Source: Gammaproteobacteria bacterium (GTDB taxonomy: Bacteria > Pseudomonadota > Gammaproteobacteria > UWMA-0217). Taken from it: a stretch of DNA of 5,675 nt. This document shows positions 1 through 4,836 of this stretch, piece after piece. The notes beneath the pieces were generated by a model. That model made no database searches and had not been told where the DNA came from. It saw only the letters and a list, made by a program, of their open reading frames with translations. The stretch's first letter is position 1. Each line of letters opens with the position of its first letter. The stretch covers positions 1 through 5,675 of the forward strand of contig JALVPS010000185.1 in the NCBI GenBank assembly GCA_027031685.1, given 5' to 3'. Position numbers and translations under genes: made by a program.

Positions 1-485
1 GGCAGGACCACGGGGCGGCCGTGGCGGGTGCCGTCGAGGTTGGCGTCGGGGTTGGTGGCCACCAGGCGCGCGCCCCGCAGGATGAGGTTGATGCCGGTGG
101 TGAGGCTGTCGTAGTCGAGGCCCGGGCCTTCGCCCACCACCACGAAGTCGGCCGCGGCGGCGTCGGGCCGGCCGCGCACGGCCAGCGCCCGGTGCAGGCC
201 CTCGCCGCCCACGGCGAAGTAGCGGAAGCCGGGTCGCTGGCGCGCCAGCCAGTCGGCGGTGGCCACGGCGGAGGTGACCACCGCGGCCCGCGGGGCGGGG
301 GTCAGGCCCAGGGCGCGCAGATGGGCGCGCACGGCGGCCGGGGTGCGGGTGGGGTTGTTGGTGAGGAAGGCGTGCGGCCAGCGGGCAATGGCGCGGCAGA
401 AACGCGCCGCGTGGGGCAGCGGCGCATCGCCGTGGTAGAGCACGCCGTCCATGTCCAGCAGCAGTGCGGCAAAGGGCGGGGGCAT
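1..485 (-). CDS. NagD-like HAD-IIA sugar/nucleotide phosphatase, N-terminal part (3' end outside window)
   Basis: This is the N-terminal 161 residues of a haloacid dehalogenase superfamily phosphatase of the HAD-IIA (NagD/AraL) type; these cytosolic enzymes remove phosphate from small phosphometabolites. Visible motifs are the nucleophile loop DMDGVLYHG (Asp11 and Asp13), motif II as LTNNPT (Thr42), a cap region with VGGEGL and VVVGEG, and the family-typical ATNPD near residue 144. Lysine motif III and the acidic motif IV would lie beyond base 1. Relatives are about 250-280 residues, so roughly 60% is present. The ATG at 485 is preceded by GGAG (491-494 on the opposite strand) with a 5-base spacer, which supports this start. 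It is divergent from the transporter remnant at 784. Substrate cannot be told from sequence; NagD, AraL, phosphoglycolate phosphatase and pyridoxal-phosphatase types share these motifs. The family call is firm. Confidence 0.9.
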   Translation of the reverse strand, partial: MPPPFAALLLDMDGVLYHGDAPLPHAARFCRAIARWPHAFLTNNPTRTPAAVRAHLRALGLTPAPRAAVVTSAVATADWLARQRPGFRYFAVGGEGLHRALAVRGRPDAAAADFVVVGEGPGLDYDSLTTGINLILRGARLVATNPDANLDGTRHGRPVVL

Positions 486-556
486 GGGGTCTCCGGTCGG
501 TGCAACGGGCACAGGCTGGCAGAGGGTGGCGGCGCGGGCAAGCCGGCCACCCCGTC

Positions 557-586
557 TTGACCCGCTGCCGCGGCGCGCCGTAGGCT
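557..586 (+). promoter_or_regulatory. sigma70-like promoter upstream of the transporter remnant
   Basis: TTGACC at 557-562 and TAGGCT at 581-586 are separated by 18 bases, a good -35/-10 pair for a GC-rich genome. The predicted transcription start, near 593, would give a leader of about 190 bases before the transporter start at 784. The call is by pattern only. No other plus-strand gene nearby would need it, except a 29-codon open frame that begins at 593. Confidence 0.45.
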
Positions 587-702
587 GGCGCCATGATCGA
601 GGCAGCATCCTTCCGCCCCACCACCGACACACGCCTGTGGCGACTGCGCAGCATTCCGCCGCGCAGCGCTGCCGTTCGCTGAACCGATCCCCCTTTCGTT
701 CA

Positions 703-728
703 CGGCAGCCGCGGACCCGCGACTGCCG
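703..728 (+). other. Stable hairpin in the leader of the transporter remnant
   Basis: CGGCAG (703-708) pairs with CTGCCG (723-728). After one C/A mismatch, CGCG (710-713) pairs with CGCG (718-721) around a GACC loop. No T run follows, so it is not an intrinsic terminator. It ends 55 bases before the start at 784 and would sit in the 5' leader of a transcript from the 557-586 promoter. It does not match a riboswitch class I recognise, and in DNA this GC-rich a hairpin of this size can arise by chance. The rest of the 486-783 gap holds the promoter and no convincing gene. Confidence 0.25.
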
Positions 729-783
729 ACAGCCCATCCCCGTCGTCACGCGCTCCGCGGCCGCCCACTGCGGAGACATCGAC

Positions 784-1245
784 ATGACGCACGCCCCCGA
801 CCCACCGCACCGCCCCTGGCAGGGCGTGGCCCTGGCCCTGGCCGGGGCGGCGGGTTTCGCCACCAAGCCCATCCTCATCAAGCTGGCCTATGGCCACGCC
901 GATGCCGTGGACGCCGTGACGCTGCTCACGCTGCGCATGGGGCTGGCCCTGCCCTTTTTCCTGGGCATGGCGCTGTGGTCAGAGTGGCGCCACGCGGGGC
1001 CGCCCACGGGGCGGGCCGACTGGCTGCGGCTGGTGGCCCTGGGGCTACTGGGCTATTACCTGTCCAGCCTGCTGGATTTCAGCGGGCTGGCGCTGGTGCC
1101 GGCCAGTCTGGAGCGGCTCATCCTTTTCCTCTACCCCACCTTTGTGCTGCTGCTGGGCGCGCTGCTGCATGGCCAGCGGGTGCGGCCGGCGCAGTGGGCG
1201 GCGCTGGTGGTCAGCTACGCCGGCCTGTGGCTGGTGTTCGCCGGG
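784..1245 (+). pseudogene. DMT-family (EamA) transporter, first half only; truncated remnant
   Basis: The frame from ATG 784 encodes a drug/metabolite-transporter superfamily inner-membrane protein, normally a permease or exporter of about 300 residues with two tandem EamA domains of five helices each. About 154 residues match the first EamA domain. Hydrophobic segments lie near residues 14-33, 44-64, 80-100, 105-130 and 137-154, with family-like stretches such as ATKPILIKLAY, YYLSSLLDFSGL and LERLILFLYPTF. GGAG at 772-775, 8 bases before the ATG, fixes this start although the frame is open further upstream. After VFAG (ending at 1245) the frame turns into arginine-rich low-complexity sequence and then runs antisense through the PilV-like gene to a stop at 1816-1818. 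No second EamA domain appears in any frame nearby. I infer loss of the 3' half by rearrangement. A half-size protein with an unrelated tail, or an assembly misjoin, cannot be excluded. Confidence 0.75.
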
Positions 1246-1263
1246 TGCGGCCGCCGCCGGCGG

Positions 1264-1755
1264 TCAGGCGCCGGCCTCGAAGCGCAGGCCGTGACGGCCG
1301 TGGTCCCAGCGGATGTGCACGATCCAGGTGTCGCGCCCGCGGCGCAGCTCGGCCTCGGCGCCGGGCAGGCGCTGGCCGCTCTCGTTGATGCGGTCGCGCC
1401 ACTGCAGCAGGTCGCCCATGGCGACGCCTTCGGGGTCGCAGCGGCCGGCGGGGCAGTCGGGCGCCGTGATGCGCGCCGTGCCGCCCTTGCGGCAGCCGGC
1501 GGCGGTGCAGCGCACGCCGTCGTAGAAGTCGGCGGCGGCGGGGTTGGCGCGCACCCGGTCGAGGATGGACTGGGCCAACAGCAGGGCCTGGGTGCGGCTG
1601 GTGGGGTCGGCGGGGCGGGTCAGGTAGTGGCGCTCCAGCGCGCCCACGCCGGAGAAGAGCAGCGCGATGAGGGCCAGCACGAACGTCCCTTCCAGCCAGT
1701 AGGGGCGCAGGCGCGGCATGCGGTAGTCCGGCACCCAGCTGCGGATCTGCTCCAT
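1264..1755 (-). CDS. PilV-like type IV pilus-related protein lacking the prepilin cleavage signature
   Basis: The gene encodes 163 residues. The C-terminal two thirds resemble PilV minor pilins: ALLLAQSILDRVRANPAAA (58-75), two C-X4-C pairs (Cys83/88 and Cys101/106), DLLQWRDRI (115-123), LPGAEAEL (130-137) and WIVHIRW (144-150). PilV-type proteins are minor pseudopilins that help start type IV pilus assembly in the envelope. One membrane segment is visible at about 22-42. The usual Gly-Phe-Thr-Leu-x-Glu cleavage signature is missing; in its place is RPYWLEGTF, where only the glutamate (Glu22) remains. Processing by prepilin peptidase PilD is therefore doubtful. GAGGAG (1763-1768 on the opposite strand) with a 7-base spacer firmly supports ATG 1755. 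No other pilin genes are adjacent, so this is an orphan copy. Its stop abuts the broken transporter. It could alternatively be a type II secretion-type pseudopilin derivative or a membrane-anchored degenerate pilin. Confidence 0.72.
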   Translation of the reverse strand: MEQIRSWVPDYRMPRLRPYWLEGTFVLALIALLFSGVGALERHYLTRPADPTSRTQALLLAQSILDRVRANPAAADFYDGVRCTAAGCRKGGTARITAPDCPAGRCDPEGVAMGDLLQWRDRINESGQRLPGAEAELRRGRDTWIVHIRWDHGRHGLRFEAGA

Positions 1756-1906
1756 GACGTGACTCCTCGATGTTTGTTGTATCTGCAGGAGTTGTCGGCC
1801 GGCGGGCGGCGGGGCTGATGCCGTTCGTCGGGGTTTTGCCACCGCGCCGGACCACGCGGCGGGGGCGACGGCGGATCTGTGAGGGCCGTGGGGTGAAACA
1901 GGGAAA

Positions 1907-1921
1907 GGTGACCAGGTCACC
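1907..1921. promoter_or_regulatory. Perfect 15-bp palindrome, possible operator
   Basis: GGTGACC and GGTCACC flank a single A, forming a perfect 7-1-7 inverted repeat. It lies in the 243-bp spacer between the divergent PilV-like and DUF2892 genes, 77 bases before the DUF2892 start and 151 bases before the PilV-like start. A second, imperfect palindrome, CTTGCAATTGCGAG, follows at 1932-1945. A one-base loop makes an RNA hairpin unlikely, so a dimeric DNA-binding regulator is the more natural reading. I recognise no specific regulator. No confident -35/-10 pair was found in this spacer; TTGCGA (1939-1944) with CATTTT 18 bases later is too weak to call. Confidence 0.35.
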
Positions 1922-1998
1922 GACAGCACACCTTGCAATTGCGAGGATGTGTCACCACAGACCATTTTTGTTGATGACTCACAGAGGAGAAACAGACC

Positions 1999-2187
1999 AT
2001 GCCCAAGAATGTCGGAACCGTTGACCGCATCCTGCGCATCATTGTGGGGCTGGTGCTGATCGCACTGGTGTTCGTGGGACCCAAGACGCCCTGGGGGTGG
2101 ATCGGCGTGATCCCGCTGGTGACGGCCCTGATCGGCTGGTGCCCCGCCTACTCCATTTTCGGCATCCGCACCAACAAACAGGCCTGA
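1999..2187 (+). CDS. DUF2892 family small inner-membrane protein
   Basis: This 62-residue protein has the DUF2892 pattern, also seen as the membrane tail of the YgaP rhodanese: an N-terminal NVGTVDRILRIIVGL, a first hydrophobic helix at about 11-27, a PWGWIG turn, a second helix at about 34-47, and the signature IGWCPAYSIFGI (45-56). The single cysteine, Cys48, is the conserved family cysteine; a second one often found after the GI(N/R)T motif is absent here (RTNKQA). The family is of unknown function, although some members are linked to sulfur or cyanide handling through rhodanese fusions. GAGGAG at 1984-1989 with a 9-base spacer supports ATG 1999. It stands alone, divergent from the PilV-like gene and converging on yrfG with 4 bases between stop codons. 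A terminator hairpin follows at once. Confidence 0.88.
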   Translation: MPKNVGTVDRILRIIVGLVLIALVFVGPKTPWGWIGVIPLVTALIGWCPAYSIFGIRTNKQA

Positions 2188-2191
2188 CCCC

Positions 2192-2896
2192 CTACCCTGC
2201 CGGAGCCGGCGGTGTGGCCGGCTCCGCCTTCCCTTCCCGCGGCGGGATGGGCAGCAGCGCCCGGAACGAGGCCAGCGCCGGGAATTCCTGTTGCTCGCGC
2301 ACTTCCCCCTTGGAGTCCGGCCGTTCCACGGCCAAGAGCTGACCGATACCCGCCGCCCGCGCCGAACGCAGCACCGACAGGCTGTCGTCGATGAGCAACG
2401 TCCGTGCGGCCTCGAACGGAAACCGCGCCCGCAGCGCCGCCCAGAAGCGCGGATCCTCCTTGGGCAGCCCCAGGGCGTGGGCGGTGACGATGGCATCGAA
2501 ATGGCCCGCCAGCCGCGTCTTCTCCATCTTCAGGTCCAGGCTCTTCTGATGGGCGTTGGTGACCAGCGCCACGCGCCGGCCCGAGGCGCGCAGCGCCTCC
2601 AGGAACTCCGGCACGTGGGGATGGACGGCGATCAGGTGGTCCACCTCCTGCTTGAGCAGGGCGATGTCCAGACCCAGGGTGCGGCTCCAGTGATCGACGC
2701 AGTACCAGTTCAAGGTCCCTTCGATGGCCCGGTAGCGGGCCATGAGCTCGCGCTTCGCCTCCGCCAGCGGCAGGCCGTGGCGTTCGGCATAGCGCCGCGG
2801 CACGTACTCCAGCCAGAAGTGGTTGTCGAAGTGCAGATCCAGCAGGGTGCCGTCCATGTCCAGCAGGACGGTGTCGATTCGGGACCAGTCGATCAT
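2192..2896 (-). CDS. yrfG: GMP/IMP nucleotidase YrfG (HAD family)
   Basis: This 234-residue cytosolic HAD phosphatase closely matches E. coli YrfG, which dephosphorylates purine mononucleotides such as GMP and IMP. The nucleophile loop LLDMDGTLLDL carries Asp13 and Asp15. It is followed by the YrfG-typical FDNHFWLEYVP and TLNWYCVDHWS, motif II LVTNAHQ (Thr113), motif III LPKEDPRFW (Lys146) and motif IV LLIDDS (Asp170, Asp171), so all catalytic residues are intact. Up to about residue 217 (LLPIP) it aligns in length with the E. coli protein; the remaining residues, rich in Ala and Pro, form an extra tail encoded by the terminator hairpin of the convergent gene. ATG 2896 gives an N-terminus matching the family, though the Shine-Dalgarno sequence is weak. 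It lies downstream of the tRNA-Glu terminator on the same strand and is probably transcribed separately; I see no convincing promoter. Confidence 0.93.
   Translation of the reverse strand: MIDWSRIDTVLLDMDGTLLDLHFDNHFWLEYVPRRYAERHGLPLAEAKRELMARYRAIEGTLNWYCVDHWSRTLGLDIALLKQEVDHLIAVHPHVPEFLEALRASGRRVALVTNAHQKSLDLKMEKTRLAGHFDAIVTAHALGLPKEDPRFWAALRARFPFEAARTLLIDDSLSVLRSARAAGIGQLLAVERPDSKGEVREQQEFPALASFRALLPIPPREGKAEPATPPAPAG
2201..2226 (+). terminator. Terminator-like hairpin of the DUF2892 gene, inside the yrfG 3' end
   Basis: CGGAGCCGGC (2201-2210) pairs perfectly over 10 bp with GCCGGCTCCG (2217-2226) around a six-base loop. It begins 13 bases after the DUF2892 stop codon. The plus strand then reads CCTTCCCTTCCC, a pyrimidine tract with few T residues, so efficiency as an intrinsic terminator is uncertain. 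On the minus strand the hairpin lies within coding sequence, before the yrfG stop, and supplies residues of about 224-233 of that protein. Confidence 0.6.
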
Positions 2897-2972
2897 GGCG
2901 GGCGGGGATGTGCGGCCGGGCCGCCGATGCTAACACGCGGCCCGACGGTGTGCGCCGCGGCGGGCGGAGACG

Positions 2973-3003
2973 AAAACGCACCGGGGGCGAACCCACGGTG
3001 CGT
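2973..3003 (-). terminator. Intrinsic terminator of the tRNA-Ala/tRNA-Glu unit
   Basis: Read on the minus strand, ACGCACCG (3003-2996) pairs with CGGTGCGT (2983-2976). Inside, after one T/C mismatch, GGG pairs with CCC around a TTCG tetraloop, which is very stable as RNA. The stem runs directly into TTTT (2976-2973). It lies 14 bases past the tRNA-Glu 3' end and separates the tRNAs from yrfG on the same strand. Confidence 0.85.
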
Positions 3004-3017
3004 CGACGAGGAAAAGG

Positions 3018-3093
3018 TGGCGTCCCCTAGGGGATTCGAACCCCTGTTGCCGCCGTGAAAGGGCGGAGTCCTAGGCCTCTAGACGAAGGGGAC
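3018..3093 (-). tRNA. tRNA-Glu (anticodon UUC)
   Basis: A complete 76-base tRNA with encoded CCA. The acceptor stem pairs GTCCCCT (5') with AGGGGAC (3'), with discriminator G. The D arm is GTC/GAC. The anticodon stem CCGCC/GGCGG closes the loop CTTTCAC, giving anticodon UUC. The T arm AGGGG/CCCCT closes TTCGAAT. All expected stems pair. It is the second tRNA of a minus-strand pair, 154 bases after tRNA-Ala, and is followed by a clear terminator. Confidence 0.97.
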
Positions 3094-3102
3094 CAAAAGC
3101 CT

Positions 3103-3118
3103 GCGAGCCAGGGCTCGC
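3103..3118 (-). other. Hairpin just upstream of tRNA-Glu
   Basis: On the minus strand GCGAGC pairs with GCTCGC around CCTG (the seven-base arms GCGAGCC/GGCTCGC are fully complementary). It lies 9 bases before the tRNA-Glu 5' end and is followed by AGGC and then TTTT, which ends one base before the tRNA. It may be a 5' leader processing element or a weak attenuator between the two tRNAs. The gap between stem and T run argues against a standard terminator. Confidence 0.3.
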
Positions 3119-3164
3119 GCGCCGAACGGAAGATCCGGGATGCGTTCGACGCAACAGGCCAGCA

Positions 3165-3193
3165 ACCTTACCCATCCGGCGCCGGCCTGTAAA
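3165..3193 (-). promoter_or_regulatory. Possible internal promoter for tRNA-Glu
   Basis: On the minus strand TTTACA (3193-3188) is followed after 17 bases by TAAGGT (3170-3165). The -35 is 5/6 to consensus and the -10 is weak (3/6). Transcription would start near 3158, about 65 bases before tRNA-Glu. It would let tRNA-Glu be made independently of tRNA-Ala. Confidence 0.35.
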
Positions 3194-3247
3194 GCCACCT
3201 GCCGGCCGACGGCGCTGCGCGGCACGGGCAGATTGGCGATAACTGGA

Positions 3248-3323
<76 letters not shown>

Positions 3324-3339
3324 CGAAAAAGGAGCGCGT

Positions 3340-3369
3340 AATATACAGGCCGCCCTCCCCGGGTGTCAA
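3340..3369 (-). promoter_or_regulatory. Strong sigma70 promoter of the tRNA-Ala/tRNA-Glu unit
   Basis: On the minus strand a consensus TTGACA (3369-3364) is followed after 18 bases by TATATT (3345-3340), 5/6 to consensus. The start site would be near 3332, about 9 bases before tRNA-Ala. The bases after the -10 read ACGCGCTCC, a GC-rich discriminator of the kind found in stable-RNA promoters under stringent (ppGpp/DksA) control; that regulation is inferred from the family pattern. The promoter sits between the flippase stop codon and the tRNA. Confidence 0.8.
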
Positions 3370-3397
3370 CAGGGACCCGGACGCGTGCGGGTGCCGC

Positions 3398-4834
3398 TCA
3401 ACTGGCCTTGAGCCAGCCCTTGCGCGCGAACAGGCCCATGATCTGGGCGTTGTAGGTGCGGAAGACGAAACCGGCGGCCAAGGCGAGGCCCAGCAGTGCC
3501 GTGACCACGTCGAAGGCCAAGTGCTCACCGTAGCGCGCGGCGGCCTGATGGTGGATGAGCAGCAGGCCGACGATGCCCAGCGAGGGATACAGCTCGGCCA
3601 GCATGCCGCCGATGCCGTTCATGCGCATCCACACCTGCACGGCCACCACCCCCATGATGGAGCCGGCCGCCAGGCCGAACACGAAGCCGGTGAGGCCGAA
3701 CCGGTAGTAGAGCGCCACGCTGAACACGATGCGCAGCAGCGCCGTCACCCCCGAGGCCAGCGCGGTGACCTTGGGCAGTCCGTAGGAGACGGGGATCTTC
3801 TGGTAGATGTCGTACAGGATCATGAACCAGGTCATGACCACCAGGATCTGCGTGTAGTAGCCGGCCGAGTGGTAGGCGGCCTGGTAGAGCAGCTTGAAGA
3901 ACAGCGGGGCGACGGCAAAGATGATCACCACGAACACGAACAGCAGCGGGAAAATGCGCCCCAGCACCTCGCCCAGGCGCTGGCCGTAAGCGCCCTTGGA
4001 CTCCCGCGCCGCCTCCGACAGCACCGGATAGACGATTTTCGCCCCCAACTGATACGACAGCAGCAGCGGGATGGCCGCCAGAGAAGAGGCGATGGCATAC
4101 ACGCCCAGCGTGGAGGCGTCGGCCAGCTTGCCGATGAACAGCTTGTCGGACTGGGTGATGATGTACTGGAACAGGGTCGACAGGAAGATCCACTTGCCGA
4201 AGCTGATGATGCGCCTGACGTGGGCCATGGACACCCGCTCCAGCGAGCGCTTCATGGGCGCGATCCAGTGGCTGCCGATGAGGCGCAGGCCGGTATTGAA
4301 CACATGGGAGACGATGAGCGCCCATACCGTAGGATAGATCACGCAGATGGTCAGCACCAGCAGGGTGGCGATGGCCTGCACGCCCAGCTCGAACAGGACG
4401 ATGGTCTTGACCTGATGGTTGCGCTGCAACTCGTGGACGCGCACCGAATAGAAGCCGTCCAGCAGCAGCGACAGCCCGCCCACCTTGAGCCCGGCGGCGA
4501 GGATGTCCTTGTCGTAGAAATCGGCCACGTAGCCGGAAATGCCGAAGATGATGGCGTACAGGACGATGCCCCGCACCATCTGGGCGTAGAAGGCCGCCTT
4601 CTGGAAATCGGCGTCCTCGCCATACTTGCTGCGGATGATGCTGTCGTGGATGCCCACGTCCGACAGCATGGACAGCCCCATGAAAATGGTGGTGATGATG
4701 GCCGCAATGCCGAAATCGTCCGGCACCAGGAACCAGGCCAGGATGATATTGGACAGGAAACGGATGACGATGCTGGCGAACTGCCCGCCGATGACGATGA
4801 AGCTGTTGGAGCCGATCTTTGCCGAGCCGGACAT
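3398..4834 (-). CDS. Wzx-type polysaccharide flippase (oligosaccharide flippase family, MOP superfamily)
   Basis: This 478-residue inner-membrane protein has the length, the many (about 12-14) hydrophobic segments and the N-terminal pattern of the WzxC/Polysacc_synt_3 flippases, which move lipid-linked oligosaccharide units to the outer face of the inner membrane. Typical stretches are FLVPDDFGIAAIITTI (35-50), LSDVGIHDSIIRSK (57-70), DADFQKAAFYAQMVRGIVLY (74-93), SFGKWIF, TQSDKLFIGKLA, LGVYAIA and the helix pair around GLTGFVFGLAAG. ATG 4834 lies 2 bases after the stop of the ligase-family gene; AGGTGG (4842-4847 on the opposite strand) with a 7-base spacer serves as its ribosome site inside that gene, so the two are translationally close-coupled. 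Together they mark the 3' end of an exopolysaccharide or O-antigen locus. No clear terminator follows before the tRNA-Ala promoter. The family is firm; the particular sugar substrate is unknown. Confidence 0.9.
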   Translation of the reverse strand: MSGSAKIGSNSFIVIGGQFASIVIRFLSNIILAWFLVPDDFGIAAIITTIFMGLSMLSDVGIHDSIIRSKYGEDADFQKAAFYAQMVRGIVLYAIIFGISGYVADFYDKDILAAGLKVGGLSLLLDGFYSVRVHELQRNHQVKTIVLFELGVQAIATLLVLTICVIYPTVWALIVSHVFNTGLRLIGSHWIAPMKRSLERVSMAHVRRIISFGKWIFLSTLFQYIITQSDKLFIGKLADASTLGVYAIASSLAAIPLLLSYQLGAKIVYPVLSEAARESKGAYGQRLGEVLGRIFPLLFVFVVIIFAVAPLFFKLLYQAAYHSAGYYTQILVVMTWFMILYDIYQKIPVSYGLPKVTALASGVTALLRIVFSVALYYRFGLTGFVFGLAAGSIMGVVAVQVWMRMNGIGGMLAELYPSLGIVGLLLIHHQAAARYGEHLAFDVVTALLGLALAAGFVFRTYNAQIMGLFARKGWLKAS

Positions 4835-4836
4835 CG

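Noticed and set aside
21..560. 179-codon plus-strand frame
   Set aside because: Antisense shadow of the NagD-like gene, whose motifs are clear on the minus strand.
1255..1270. GC-rich palindrome CCGCCGGCGG as a terminator for the PilV-like gene
   Set aside because: It leaves no loop, has no T run on either strand, and such GC-only runs are common in this composition.
1246..1818. 3' continuation of the transporter frame (about 190 codons)
   Set aside because: It is antisense to the PilV-like gene and lacks the membrane helices expected of a second EamA domain, so it was not treated as genuine coding sequence.
1264..2496. 410-codon minus-strand frame extending the PilV-like gene upstream
   Set aside because: The extension reads antisense through DUF2892 and out of frame through yrfG. 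A strong GAGGAG site 7 bases before ATG 1755 sets the real start.
2148..2996. 282-codon minus-strand frame overlapping yrfG
   Set aside because: Out-of-frame shadow rich in Arg, Gly and Ala; the yrfG frame carries all HAD motifs.
2291..3058. 255-codon plus-strand frame
   Set aside because: Antisense to yrfG and runs into tRNA-Glu; no recognisable domain.
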